DNA of 64,000 nucleotides from Ampelocalamus luodianensis (GCA_036346255.1 CM070625.1:32368520-32432519); one strand, 5' to 3'. Positions 1-12,528 are shown, numbered from the stretch's first letter. Translations and numbers: made by a program. The notes: generated by a model not told the origin, from the sequence alone.

Positions 1-1220
1 ACAGGGGAAATGCTCTCGGGGAGCACTTAAGGTCCTGGAGGACCTTTTTTTACAAGTACTACCGTGAGGGTACCCAGCAGTGTATCCCAGAGGCGGTCCG
101 CCAAGAGCTCCTAGGAAACATCCCGAAGGACCACCTAGAGCTCGCGCCTTTGTGCACCGAACTAGTCGTAGGATACCAGTTGCTAGTTCGCACAGAATCA
201 CTTAGCTATAAACACAACCACAAGGTCACACAAAAGACGAAGCAAACAAAATAAACTATATAATAAACAGGACCTTATGGTCGAAGCTTGTTTACAGAAG
301 TTTGTCACCTAGGCTTACAAAACCGACAACAGCACCCAACAACAGAACACAAAATGTGTGCAAGCCATTCGGCAAGCCCACAGGCTGTCGAGTGGAGGAT
401 GTCCTACGCAGCTGGATCATCAAGGAACTCCTCTTCAAAGAGGTCTGAGCCACCCTGCACCTGATCATCTTCAAACATTGCTTTGACACAGGGCTTAAAG
501 CCATGAGTACTTTGAATGTACTCAGCAAATTGCAGGGAATAACTATGCAAATAATATTTATGCAATGGCTTACCAAGTGAGAGCTGTATGGTTAGTTTGC
601 ACCAAACTATGTTGGACAACAATTAACATAAAGGGATTGGAAAGCAGCAAGTTAAAATGATAATACATATGTACTTTGATTTTTGCAAAAGGGAGTGAGC
701 ACCCACTCACATCCAAGCCTCTTGGGAGAGGTCTCGGTGCACCCACAGCCAGGACCTCTCCCAAGATCACTCCAGAGCACCCACTCCAGAGCAACAAAAC
801 CACCCTAAGGCTCCAAGAACTCTCTCCGAGCACGAACTCAGGAGCACCTTGAGCCACCCAAGGGTTCACAAAACCTCCACGGCTAACCATGGGCGTCACG
901 AGCACTCGGAGCCACCCAGAATACTCGCCGATATCCACAGTCAACCCTGGACCACGAAAACTAGCAAAAATCTACCCCTTGCACCATTTTCACCAGGCAT
1001 TGTCCATGACCAAGGACTCGGCTATTCGAATATATTGTTACTCTGCAGAGGTGTACAACTTTACCCACAATTCACGACCTCTCTAGCGGGTCAGGTCCCC
1101 ATCGGAACCCTTGCTCAGTTCCGAAGGTGAGCAGTATAGAGAGCGCGACAAGGCCTTTGCAAAGCTCTGCCATGACGTGACCTGCCCGCTAAGGTTTCAC
1201 CATCCTGAAAAGGAACCTGG
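1..1220 (-). mobile_element. Gypsy-type LTR, first part (split by Copia insertion)
   Basis: No gene is seen here. This stretch and 9532-11891 flank the Copia element and appear to be one long LTR on the minus strand. The far end at 11891 reads GGGATGTTACA, the usual plus-strand view of a Tekay/RIRE3-type LTR starting TGTAACATCCC. Around 1000-1080 the sequence (a 'ggactcggctattcgaat ... tacaactttaccca' pattern) resembles a segment of another LTR near 13230-13300. The start of the LTR was not found and may lie left of the window. The short frames here are not convincing genes. Confidence 0.5.
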
Positions 1221-2735
1221 TGAAAGCATCTAGGCCACTAAAAATTATTTTGGTAATTAATGACTACATGTGAATGTTGGATTAACGTGGTTATTGAGTA
1301 TCTATAAGGTTAAGATCCATTGGTGGTTTTTGATGATGCAAAGATGGACGTTAAATGGTTCAATGAAGATCTACTTGGCTCAAGACAGGTATAAGTAGAC
1401 TAGGATCCTTTTATATTTTACCGGTCTTAGGAGAAATGTTTGGAAGATCGGATTTTAAGATAAATGTCGTACTATTAAGAGGGATCGTGACTAGTAGCTT
1501 GATAACATGGTCTTGTGCAATATGGATCAATTTAGGATCATGCATGCATTTGAATTTCTATTCTCAAAAGCTTCTAGTGTGGTTGTCAAAAATCGGTTGA
1601 ACCAATGTCTCACCGGCGGTTGTACCGCTTGGTGCGGTATGACCGCATTCTGCTTGGTGGTACTACTGATTTTTGAACACCTCTGCCAACCGAGCGCTAA
1701 TGCGGTACGACCGGCTCTTTGAGCGGTACTACCGCATCGCGGTCGTTCCGATATTTAGTTGGCGGTTGAGTTTTAACAGAACCGGTGCATTTTTGACTTA
1801 GACCTCTCCGAGATAATCGGTCGTACCGCAATTGAAAAACGGTCATATCGATCTGCGGTTGTACCGATTTTCATATGGCGGTGCGTATTTTACAGAGAGC
1901 ATGTCATCTCGACGTTTCTGGAAACCCTTCGATCGGTCATACCGCTCCTCCGTGCGGTATGAATGGAAGTTGCGGTCGTACCGCATGTTGGTTGGCGGTC
2001 GTACCACACGAGTTGTTCAACGGCTATGTCAAAGTCATTTATTGCCACTGTTCTAACCGTTACAATGCTCAGACTTGGGTGCGGTTGTACCAAGACCTTA
2101 GTTGGCGCCGACCGCATTTTCGATTTTCGGGTATGACTCTCCAACAGTCGTTTTTGTTGGTGGGTGGTATAAATACCCCCCAAACTGCTCAAGAGCTGAT
2201 TGCTAGACCATATTTAACATCTTTAGAGCCTTGAGCATTCATTCAACTCCTCAAATTCACTTGTGCACTCTTTGAGAGGTTGCTGAGCTCATTCAATTGC
2301 ATTCACTCATTCTAGTTGATCCTTTTGCACTTGAGTGTCGTTAAGCGAAGGTCATTGATTTGTTACTCTTGGAGTTTTGGCGAACTCCTAGACGGCTTGA
2401 CGGTGATTGCACGGTGATCTCTTCAAGAAGATTGTGAAGAGGCCCGGTGCCGAGATTGTGAGTGGTTCGGTGTTCACCATCTCCGGAGCGGAGGAAGAAC
2501 AACCAATAGTGATCAAGGAAAGGCTTAATTCGTGGAGCCGGCTTGATTTGGTCAAGCTCTCTCAACGTTGACTAGTGAAGACCGGCAAGTCTTCGATACC
2601 ACGGGAAAAACCTTCATTGTCTCATTCGTGGTTACTTTTTGTCTTTACTTATTCCGCATTTACAATTCTAGCATATATCTTGTGTTAAATTGCTTAGCTA
2701 GAATTATATCTAGTTTTGACAATTATATAGTTTTG
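1221..2735 (+). repeat. 5' LTR of the Copia element, truncated at its 3' end
   Basis: It aligns with 7876-9350 with scattered substitutions. It loses similarity near 2735, and the last ~180 bp present in the 3' LTR, including the terminal CA, are absent. Between about 1600 and 2130 it holds many copies of a near-palindromic CGGTCGTACCG / CGGTACGACCG motif. A TATA box lies at 2168-2175. The frames 1507-1722 and 1875-2234 are LTR sequence, not genes. Confidence 0.85.
2168..2175 (+). promoter_or_regulatory. LTR promoter TATA box
   Basis: TATAAATA lies in the context GGTGGTATAAATACCCCC. The same box is conserved in the 3' LTR at 8824-8831. Its position in the second half of the LTR fits the U3/R boundary. 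Confidence 0.65.
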
Positions 2736-2763
2736 ACATATTATCTCTAATTGCCCAAACAAG

Positions 2764-3425
2764 AGGGATGATAAGGGAAAGTCATCAAAGAAGAAAGAAT
2801 TCAATGGCAAGAAGAAGCTCTTCAAGAAGCTTCAAAAAGATGGCAAAAATGAAGCCCATATTGGAGAATAGAACTCCGATGATGATTATTCGGATTCCGA
2901 CTCCGATTCAAGTGATGAAGAATCCTGCAAGAAAAGAGGATTTGTCGACATCGCCGTCAAGGAAGCTCCATCACTCTTCTCGTCTCCTACATGTCTTATA
3001 GCAAAAGGAGATAAGGTAAAATCCTTTAATGATAATGCTCCTTCATATGATGAACTAATGGACATGGTTGAAGATTTAAATGAATATATTGGAAAAGAGA
3101 AATCAAAATTTAAGGTCTTGAAGAAAGAGTACATATCTCTAAAAGACTCTTATGAGGAGCTAAAGGAAGCTCATGATTATCTTCTCCTAAAAGATATTGA
3201 AAAATCTTATTCACATGTTGGAATTACTTGTGATTTAATGAATGAAAATACCTAGAGTAGAAATTGCTTCAAATACTATATCCATGTCTAGCATTTCTAC
3301 ATCATGTGGTGATTTACTATCCATACCTTGTTGCTCAAATGATGATTCAATTACAAAAGATAATAATTGTGATCCTCTACTAATTGTTAAAAATCATGAA
3401 TTGAAAGAGCAAGTCATCAAGCTAA
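2764..3425 (+). pseudogene. Copia gag, C-terminal remnant
   Basis: Lysine-rich then acidic coding sequence that matches the gag end of rice Copia polyproteins. It contains a Ser/Asp run (YSDSDSDSSDEE-like, about 2890-2925), then the motif KEAPSLFSSPTCLIAKGDK (about 2962-3018), then a coiled-coil-like Glu/Lys segment (SYDELMDMVEDLNEYIGKEK onward). There is an in-frame TAG at about 2870 where Trp is normal, and a frameshift at the LMNEN segment near 3250. The N-terminus is missing because the upstream deletion joins LTR sequence directly to gag. After the KEQVIKLSK segment (about 3425) the protein jumps to the region upstream of reverse transcriptase, so zinc knuckle, protease and integrase core are missing. 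Non-functional. Confidence 0.75.
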
Positions 3426-5353
3426 GTAAGAGAAACTCAGGTTTAGTTGAAGAAAGGCACGATGTGCAATTTGATGAAACTAATGGCTCTCAAGAAGAGC
3501 ATGAGAATTTAGATGATGTAGGTCATGAAGCTTTAAGAAAAGCAATGGAATACATGCAAATAGGTGATATCAAGCCCGAAGATAATCCGTCATCTTCCAC
3601 TCAAGTTGAGCCTCCTACCTCTTCCACAAGTCAAATACAACTAAATGAAGAGGACAATAAGGAAGATGATCAACCATCCAACCTACCACCAAAAATCCAC
3701 AATACAATTGCAAAAGACCATCCAATAGATCAAATATTGGGTGATGTAAGTAAGAGTATTCAAACTCGATCACGTGTCGCTTCATTTTGTGAACATTACT
3801 CTTTTGTCTCTTCTCTTGAGCCAAAACATATAGATGAAGCACTCGATGATCCCGATTGGGTGAATGCCATGTATGAAGAACTCAATAACTTCACCCGGAA
3901 CGAAGTTTGGACATTAGTGGATCGACCCAAAGAAACACAACGTCATTGGTACAAAATGGGTGTTTAGAAACAAGTAAGATGAGAATGGTATGGTTGTAAG
4001 AAACAAAACAAGATTGGTCGCACAAGGTTTTTCACAAGTCGAAGGTTTAGATTTTAGTGAAACTTTTGCTCACGTAGCTAAGCTTGAGTCTATTAGGATA
4101 TTACTTGCTTATGCTTCATGTTTTGATATTAAATTATTTCAAATGGATGTCAAAAGTGCATTCTTAAATGGTAAAATATCTGAACTTGTCTTCGTTGAAC
4201 AACCTCCCGGTTTTTAAGATCCTAAAATCCTAATCATGTCTATAAACTCTCCAAGACGCTCTATGGTCTTAAACAAGCTCCTAGAGCATGGTATGAACGC
4301 CTTAGAGATTTTTTTAGTTTCAAAAGGATTCAAAATTGGGAAAATTGACTCAACCTTATTCACTAAAGTATTAGATAATGAATTCTTTGTGTGCCAAATT
4401 TATATTGATGATATCATTTTTGGTTCTACTAACCAAGAATTTGCAAAGAATTTGGTAATATGATGTCTAGAGAATTTGAAATGTCCATGATCGGAGAACT
4501 TAGCTACTTTCTTGGACTACAAATCAAGCAGCTCAAAGATGAAACGTTTGTGAGTTAAACAAAGTATGCAAAGGACCTGATCAAGAGATTTGGGATGGAG
4601 GATGCAAAACCTATCAAGACTCCCATGGAAACCAACGATTATCTCGACCTTAATGAGGGAGGTAAATCGATAGATTTAAAGCTTTATAGGTCTATGATTG
4701 GTAGCTTGCTTTATCTTACCGCATCTAGGCCCGATATTATGTTTAGTGTTTGCATGTGTGCACGTTTTCAAGCAAATCCAAAAGAGTGCCACTTGATGGC
4801 CGTAAAAAGAATACTAAGATATTTAAAGCATTCCTCTAGCATTGGCCTATGGTTTCCTAAAGGTGCTAAATTTGATTTAATTGGATATTCAGATTCCGAT
4901 TATGCGGGTTGTAAAGTTGATAGAAAAAGCACCTCGGGTAGTTGTAAATTCTTAGCAAGATCCTTAGTATCGTAGTCATCGAAGAAACAAAATTCCGTAG
5001 CTCTATCTACCGCCGAAGCCGAATATGTTTTCGCAGGAAGTTGTTGTGCTTAATTGCTATGGATGAGGCAAACCTTGATGGATTATGGAATTAAAATTGA
5101 TAAAATGCCTCTTTTATGTGATAATGATAGTGCGGTGAAAATAGCAAATAATCATGTCCAACACTCAAGAACCAAGCATATAGATATTCGCTACCATTTC
5201 TTGAGAGATCATGTGAGCAAGGGAGATATTGAGATTAGCCACATAAGAACCGAAGATCAACTAGCGGATATTTTCACCAAACCATTAGATGAAGGCCGTT
5301 TTTGCAAATTGAGGAATGAGTTAAATGTCATAGACTATTCAAATATTGGTTGA
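3426..5353 (+). pseudogene. Copia pol remnant: reverse transcriptase and RNase H
   Basis: Decayed Ty1/Copia polymerase. A linker precedes RT (HDVQFDETNGSQ, 3470-3505). RT begins near 3850 (EALDDPDWVNAMYEELNNF). RT landmarks are NKTRLVAQGFSQVEGLDFSE (about 4000-4060), FQMDVKSAFLNG (about 4138-4173) and the YxDD catalytic motif in VCQIYIDDIIFG (about 4390-4425). RNase H landmarks are GYSDSDYAGCKVDRKSTSG (about 4883-4940), ALSTAEAEY (about 5000-5026) and DQLADIFTKPL (5255-5287). Stops interrupt it at about 3990, 4215, 4556, 4972 and 5050, most explained by CAA to TAA or TGG to TAG. Frameshifts near 3930, 4225 and 4445 include A-run shortening by one base. The final frame 5054-5353 is intact to its natural stop. 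Confidence 0.9.
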
Positions 5354-5888
5354 ACTCTTGCTTCATGCATTTTGCTTGATTTGATGTTATTTGAAGATTT
5401 TATAACTCTGTTCTTCAAAATCTTCTTAAAGTATCTATGTTCATAAAAAATATGTTCTTAGTTAGTCCTAAGTTCTTTCAAATGAACAATGATCCTTGAG
5501 GGTGTTTATTTGAGTGCAAAACCAATGATCGTTTGCATATTCTCTCTAAATTAAAGTTCTGCTGATCCTTAAGAATAATCGGAACAACCGACATTATATG
5601 CACAGTACGACCGTTTTACGGTACGACCGCCCTTATAACTACGGTACGACCGCGGTGCGGTACGACCGGCGGTCTGTTCACGGTTCGACCGTGTTGGTTT
5701 TAGAGAAGGCTGTATTTTCTCCTCGCGTCAGTTCAACCGCACTCCTACCGTTCCATTTCTTCTCGGCTTTTCTCTCTCCAACCCGAAGTCTCTCAAAACC
5801 TTCCTTCCAAATCCACTCGATCCTCGGCGGTTCTTCACTCTTTTGCTGATCTCTACCTCTTTAGAGGTCATCTTCTTCATCCCTCAAG
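5354..5888 (+). other. Spacer between pol and the third frame, with LTR-like motif array
   Basis: No coding sequence is supported. Between about 5590 and 5710 it carries at least four copies of the CGGTACGACCG-type motif that also fills the LTRs. The rest is AT-rich. Confidence 0.6.
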
Positions 5889-7428
5889 ATGCCCAGGACA
5901 AGAATCATGACTCGAAAGTCGCATGGACCACCTAGAGGAGGGAAATTTTCTTCTCAACCTTAAAGACATCGTTCCCCTACAGCTCAAGGCTCAAAAACTG
6001 TTCGTGGAAAGGGCAAAGGCAAAAGACCAGCGGAAGACGACCCAGATTCGATCATCAAGAGAGTATATCTCTTGTCAAACAGAGTGCGAGATCGAGTCGA
6101 ACTCAAGCGATGCTCACGGATGATTTGGGGGCTCCTCCAGAACCTCCAAGTGATTTGAGATTGCTTTCGCCTGATGAATATGCAATCAAGCGCCATGTAA
6201 ATCAATACCTTTCCCGATCAGACTCAATTAATCCAAGATTTCATACAGCTTTTCAAGAACAAGTCTATGAGAAGCTATATGGACATCACAGAAAATTTGC
6301 AGATCATAAGTGGATTAAGTGGGCACACATAAACACATTGGATAAATACAGTGGTGTTTATCATCTCTTTCATCGAGTGTGTCTTCATGATATTGTGGCA
6401 CTTAAGCAGAATTATGATGATGAGCTAATCAGACAGTTTTATGCCATAATGCATGTCTCTGCAGACTTGACCTCAATAAGATGGATATCTGTTACCAGGT
6501 ATGTGGAGAGCACTAAAGAGGAATTTGAGAGAGTTTTGAGGATTCAGTCCAGCTCTTGGGAGAAAATCTTTGTGATCTGCTCATTACTCGGCTTGGGCTG
6601 ACATTATGACTCATCTGTCAAGTGTAAGCTAGGTACAATTACTGGACTTAAGCCCGAACCAATCATGGTCAATAGAATTATTCCTTTTACCCCAAGAGTG
6701 GTAACTTTGATGCAGTCAGAGGACATGCTTGGAATATTATTGATCATATTATGAAGGGGATAAAATTTGATGTCGTGGATGTGATTCTCCAAGGCATAGT
6801 CTCTTCCAAGAATGACAGAATTAAGAGGATATACTACGTTCCATATATCATGGCATTAATTATGAAGAAAATTGAGTATCATGGTGGTTTGGGATCAACT
6901 CACAAGTCTTATCGGCCTCGAGACGGTCTTCCTCCTCGTCGTGTCGACATTGAGGTTGATGCTGATGAGGCACCTGCTGTTGCTGCCGCTCCTGCTGAAG
7001 ATACACTTAATCAGATTCTTCAAAATCAGTAGTTGATCCTTAGCAATTTAGAAGCGATGAAGACAGCTCAATTGGATTTCCAAAATGAGACCCGTGCCAA
7101 GCTAGTTCACTTGGAGGTAACTCAGAATGATTTCTTTGATGAGACTCATAACAGGATAGCAGTTGTGATGGATAACTTTAATGATTTAGAAGAGATTTTG
7201 AGGACTCCTCAGCGATTCTCTCGTCGTCCACCTCCATCTTTTGCTGTTCCTCCCACTGGAGCTTCTACCTCTTCAGTGCCTCCAGTCCCTTTGGACCCAG
7301 CTCCACTGCCTCCAATTCCTGTTCAAACTCCTGTTCCAGCACTAGTTCCTCCTCCGGATCAGGCCGCAGCTCCTCAGGACTTTACTGCACAGGACCCTGT
7401 TCCTTCCTCTCAGGATCAAGCCATCTGA
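5889..7428 (+). pseudogene. Third frame of the Copia element (env-like position), decayed
   Basis: A reading frame downstream of pol where Sireviruses may carry an extra 'env-like' gene. It starts at ATG 5889 (MPRTRIMTRKS). It is broken by a stop and frame change near 5960-6110, then runs from about 6110 to 6600, changes frame near 6600-6750, and continues 6751-7428 across one in-frame TAG at 7030-7032. The middle part (DDELIRQFYAIMHVSADLTS, then W-S-V-T-R-Y-V) resembles the conserved block of the 'putative plant transposon protein' family (PF20167-like) rather than a viral glycoprotein. No signal peptide or membrane segment is evident. The C-terminus is a short helical region followed by a Pro-rich tail (about 7215-7425). 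Family assignment is by eye. Confidence 0.6.
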
Positions 7429-7875
7429 TTTAGTGTTTTTTGGTATTTTGATGCCAAAGGGGGAGAAGTGATAGTGTGAGAAGGCATCTCTAGAAGGGAA
7501 ATACTTTATGGGTTTTGCTTTGTGTATCTGTTAATCTATAATACTTGTAATGCTTAATCTTGTTGAACTTGTGAGTTAATGTTCACGCTTATGTTATTGT
7601 ATTTCTCTCAAGTTCAATCATGCATAAAGAAACTCCGCCAAATCTTAAAATTTCTTCATGTGCTTGCAAAGTCCCTTTTATCCACTTGCACATGTTTAGG
7701 GAGAGCTTTCCTTATGATGGCTTTACCAAGAAGATAATTCTCATAACCTTTTAAGCTCATTGCAAGAATTTCTTTTTGCTAAGTCATCAAAAGAATATAC
7801 ACTCTTAGTATATTCCAATCAATCTTTCTCACATAATCAGTGGTGTTGTCATCAATTACCAAAAAGGGGGGAGAT
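7429..7875 (+). other. Copia 3' spacer and polypurine tract
   Basis: Non-coding and AT-rich. It ends with the polypurine tract AAAAAGGGGGGAGAT (7861-7875), directly before the 3' LTR start TGAAAG. A shorter GGGGGAGAAG run lies at about 7459. Nothing else is recognised. Confidence 0.75.
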
Positions 7876-9531
7876 TGAAAGCATCTAGGCCCCTAAAAAT
7901 TGTTTTGGTAATTAATGACTACATGTGAATGTTGGATTAACGTAGTTATTGAGTATCTACAAGGTTAAGATCCATTGGTGGTTTTTGATGACGCAAAGAT
8001 GCACGTTAAATGGTTCAATGAAGATCTACTTGGCTCAAGACAGGTATAAGTAGACTAGGATCTTTTTATATTTTACCGGTCTTAGGAGAAATATTTGGAA
8101 GACCGGATTTTAGGATAAATGACGTACTATTAAGAGGGATCGTGACTAGTAGCTTGATAACATGGTCTTGTACAATATGGATCAATTTAGGATCATGCAT
8201 GCATTTGAATTTCTATTCTCAAAAGCTTCTAGTGTGGTTGTCAAAAATCGGTTGAACCGTCGTCTCACCGGCGGTTGTACCGCTTGGTGCGGTATGACCG
8301 CATTCTGCTTGGTGGTACTACCGATTTTTGAACACCTCTGCCAACCGAGCGCTAATGCGGTACGACCGACTCTTTGAGCGGTACTACCGCATCGCGGTCA
8401 TTCCGATATTTAGTTAGCGGTTGAGTTTTACCAGAACCGATGCATTTTTTACTCAGACCTCTCCGAGATAATCGGTCGTACCGCAATTGGAAAATGGTCG
8501 TACCGATCTGCGATTGTACCGATTTTCATATGGCGGTGCGTATTTTACAGAGAGCATGTCATCTCGACGTTTCTGGAAACCCTTCGATCGGTCGTACTGC
8601 TCCTCCGTGTGGTATGACCGGAAGTTGCGGTCGTACCGCATGTTGGTTGGCGGTCGTACCGCACGGGTTGTTCAACGGCTATGTGAAAGTCATTTATTGC
8701 CACCGTTTCTAACCGCATAAGAGCCAGACTTAAAAGTGCAGACACACCTTAGTTGGCGGTCATACCGTATTTCACTGATTTTCTAGGTATGACTCTCCAA
8801 CGGTCGTTTTTGTTGGTGGGTGGTATAAATACCCCCCCAACTGCTCAAGGGCTGGTTGCTAGACCACATTTAACATCCTTAGAGCCTTGAGCATTCATTC
8901 AACTCCTCAAATTCACTTGTGCACTCTTTGAGAGGTTGCTGAGCTCATTCAATTGCATTCACTCATTCTAGTTGATCCTTTTGCACTTGAGTGTCGTCAA
9001 GCGAAGGTCATTGATTTGTTACTCTTGGAGTTTTGCCAAACTCCTAGACGGCTTGGTGGTGATTGCACAGTGATCTATTCAAGAAGATTCTGAAGAGGCC
9101 CGGTGCCGAGATTGTGAGTGGTTCGATGTTCACCATCTCCGGAGCGGAGGAAGAACAACCAATAGTGAGAGAGGAAAGACTTAATTCGTGGAGCCGGCTT
9201 GATTTGGTCAAGCTCCCTCAACGTGGACTAGTGAAGACCGGCAAGTTTTCGATACCACGGGAAAAACCTTCCTTGTCTCATTCGTGGTTACTTCTTGTCT
9301 TTACTTATTCCGTATTTATAATTCTTGCATATATCTTGTGTTAAATTGCTTAGCTAGAATTATATCTAGTTTTGACAATTAGATTGTTTTGTAGTAAGTT
9401 GCTTAATAGTTCCTTCATTATATTGTGTTAGAAAATAATTGCTAGAACTTCTCCATTTTAAGTTTAATTTGGTTGATTAAATTTAGAAACCTCCTATTCA
9501 CCCCATCTAGTCGGTTATCCTTGATCCTACA
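7876..9531 (+). repeat. 3' LTR of the Copia element
   Basis: Complete, 1656 bp, TG...CA. It carries the same CGGTCGTACCG-type motif clusters (about 8255-8775) and TATA box (8824-8831) as the 5' LTR. Substitutions between the two LTRs are frequent by eye, so the insertion is not recent. The frames 8162-8377, 8440-8712 and 9063-9344 are LTR sequence. Confidence 0.9.
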
Positions 9532-11891
9532 CCTAGCCCCCTCTTGCGCCATGCGAATCAGCACGCACCACCACAACAGAAAACAGGTCACAACATCGCT
9601 AATTATTCAGCCCAGAACACCCCCATAAAGTGATCTTATGGTTGCACTCATAGGCCCAGATCAACAGAACACAAAGTTAAGTCCTTAATGCTGCTCAAGC
9701 AAGACCTTCACAGCCCAAAGTGCAAAACATCTACTACTCACTTCCTGCCTTCTTGCCCAAGCATGAAACCATTTTGGGCGATTAACCCTGCCAAAAGACC
9801 ACCCAGCCTTGGCATAACCGAAAAACAGAAGTGGCCTCGCACCACAATCAACACAACAATGACATCTCACCAAAGTTGCTTAACAACGGCACCAACCGCA
9901 GGTTCCAAAGTTTCAAATAAACAAGATTAACAGCTGGAAGAAACAAAATTAACAACACCCACGGTTCTAGAGCAAGGCTAAATATAATCCTACGGACCCA
10001 TGTTGGCAATAACAAGCAGTACCAACTAAAAATACGCAAACTAAGGTCTTCCAAGGTAATCATGATAACATGTTGAGTATAGTTTACAAGGAACGCATAA
10101 TATCAAGTGGGAATAAACATTTCTTATAAAAAGTAGCCATGCATGATAAAGTAAAACCAAAATACATTTGAAAAGCTGGGTTCAATATGATCAAAGGGGT
10201 CTGCGACTTGCCTTCGTCAAGTAGTGGTGAACCTTCGGTTGATATTGCCGGATCCAAGAACTCCTCAACCTCGGAATCTACATGTTCGCAAAGAATCAGA
10301 ATAAGCGAAACAACGCTAAGCAAAAGAACTGCAAAAGAGACTAAAAGAACCCAAACCAACTCAGAAAAAAAAACAGGAAAGACAAGAGGCTTAGCACAAC
10401 TTTGGAGAGCTCCTGGGGAAGACTTGAGCATGGAGAAACCAGGCAGAGGAGGCCAAGAAGTTAGAAATGGGCAAAAGGTGCTGAAGGAGGGCCTGCCCAG
10501 GCTATTTATAGCCGGTGTTGGTGAAAATAGCAATGAGAGGGGTTCAACAACGTGTCAATGATTGGTGTGCAAAAAGGACAAAGATTTGACAAGGCATGTC
10601 ATCAAAAGGAGTAAACAAGGTACCCGCAGATGGGACTGCATTTAATGTGAAACAACAATCATTAAATGCGCACAGTCATTTGGGGTGGTGATGAGAAATG
10701 AGAAAGTGGGCAAGGCTGACAAATAGGGCTACCAAACTTGGTGAATGACAGCAAAAAGGGTGGTTTCCACTGCAAATGTGGTCTTCGTAAAAAGACCAGG
10801 GGTCTTGACCACATAGGCCTAAACACCAAAGAAAAGAGGTCTAGATGGTTAGATCTTTCAAAAAGGGAGGTCCCAACGGATACGCGGAGAATGCTGGGGC
10901 CGTTAGATCAAGATCGGGTGGAGCAAAGCAAAGGGGCCGTTCGGACCAACGAACGGGTCAACGAGGCTAGGCCGTCTGATTCAGATCGGACGGTTCTAAA
11001 GGACGAGCCGCTCGGACGGAATCCGGTCCACGTGATCGGGCCATCCAAAAAGCATCGAACGACCCTTAGGTGATGAAGGCAAAACCTTGAGCGGTTCGAC
11101 CGCAAAACAAATGGTAGACGCAACCGCCAAGGAGGTCTAGGCTTAAGGAGGTCTGAACCTTCCGATCAAAACGGAAAGGAGGTCTGGACCCTTGGATCAA
11201 GCGAAGGAGATCCAAAAGAACGCAAGGGAGGTCCGAAAGGACTTGAGGAGGTCCTAAGGAGCTCTGGATTACCCGAATTTGAATTTCAAGGGTCGAGGGC
11301 GTTTGAAACACAAACCCGAACTGATCTAGGACCCAAGGAAGGAGGTCCCAGACCTTAAGAGGAGATCTGGGCAAGAGGATCCCCAACACAAGGGCAAACC
11401 AAGCCAAGCTTGGCCCTACGAAAAACAAGGGGGTTGAGTCGCAAACCCGAACAGAGAACCATGGGGTGGTTGTGACCCAAAAGAAAAGAGGTCAGAACCG
11501 AAGATAAATTCGAACAGGGAAGGAGGTCTAAATCTTAAAGAGATTGAAACCAACAAAGGAAGTCTAGCTTAAAGGGGAGGGAGAGATCCAAGCTCAGAAG
11601 AGCTCCAAAGAACTCTAAGGAGGTCCTAAGAACACAGAGGAGATCTAGAGGAGAACAACTACACCAAAGGCACTCAAGGCGACAAGGAGAAAGAAATAAA
11701 GCCAGAGTACCGGGGAGCTTCAAAAGAACAGGAACACAAACCAAAAGGTTTCGGTTAAGGTTTGGTTTAGGTTAAGTTAACTTCCAGAATTCCAAAATAT
11801 CAATTTAAGCTTGAACAACTTAGCAAACCAAATGGTTCTCTTTTGGGTTTTGAAAACTGCAAGAACTCTTAAAACTAACGGGATGTTACAA
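9532..11891 (-). mobile_element. Gypsy-type LTR, second part
   Basis: Continuation of the LTR interrupted at 1220. On the minus strand CTATAAATAG (10502-10511) could be the LTR TATA box. The GC-richer 10740-11700 would be U3, with repeated 'gga/ggt ctagg' A/G-rich phrases. The boundary at 11891 ends GGGATGTTACA, followed by AAGAG. No pol or gag sequence is attached, so this may be a solo LTR. Frames such as 10084-10533 and 11066-11428 have no recognisable protein content. Confidence 0.55.
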
Positions 11892-12528
11892 AGAGACATG
11901 ACAATTTCCTACGTGACTAACGTGAGAGTGGTCATTAACGCATCTAGCAACTTACGACAGTTGGCTAAGACACATGACGATTCAAGACTTGACAGAAGAA
12001 CGTGCGTGAAGATAAAGACGCTCTTAGTGGCATTAATTGTCACCCCTTCAATAGCTATAAAAATGATAGCCAACGTATTATGTAAAAAGCATAAGTCAAT
12101 TATCAACACATATCCATCATTCAGATTTAAGTTCATCAATTCTGTAGCATCCCCGTTGTATTCTCATACATACATTCGGTGTGTTCACAACACTTCGTTT
12201 AGGTTGTGCTCTCGTATTTTTCCGGATAAGCTCGATAGGGAACCCCGTATTCTGATCATCGACAAGTAGCTAGCACAATCATTCAACAACATTCATATCA
12301 CATCTATGCACCAATAAATAAAAATAGAGTAGCATGATATAGATAAATAATCGAAATTAAGTCATACATGACCAAGTTTTATAACATACGAGCTAACCAG
12401 CCAAATAGTTCACACAACATAAAAGTTTGCAGCGAAAATAGCGATAAAAGAGGCACAAAAAACCAGCAAGCATGACTCAGCCCACCCATAGGCAATCGAT
12501 CAAGTTAAGCCTAGTAATCGAGATCATC
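11892..12528 (+). other. Unresolved LTR-like sequence
   Basis: No gene is seen. A TATA-like AGCTATAAAAATG at about 12054 is followed by sequence ending near 12270 (GCTCGATAGGGA ... GACAAGTAG). This reads like the R/U5 part of a plus-strand Gypsy LTR, but no matching partner is present. The rest to 12528 is AT-rich. Confidence 0.3.

Larger units (their letters stand above)
1221..9531 (+). mobile_element. Sirevirus-like Ty1/Copia element, internally deleted
   Basis: A Copia LTR retrotransposon on the plus strand, bounded by two related LTRs that both start TGAAAGCATCTAGG; the right one ends ...CCTACA at 9531. The 5-bp flanks are CCTGG (1216-1220) and CCTAG (9532-9536), a target duplication with one change. 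A polypurine tract precedes the 3' LTR. Pol order is Copia type (reverse transcriptase, then RNase H), followed by an extra reading frame, an arrangement typical of Sireviruses. The end of the 5' LTR, the primer site and most of gag are missing, as are protease and the integrase core, so the element cannot be autonomous. Multiple stops and frameshifts mark it as old. Confidence 0.88.

Noticed and set aside
1507..2234. Frames such as 1507-1722 and 1875-2234, repeated at 8162-8377 and 8440-8712
   Set aside because: They lie in the two LTRs and are copies of non-coding regulatory sequence.
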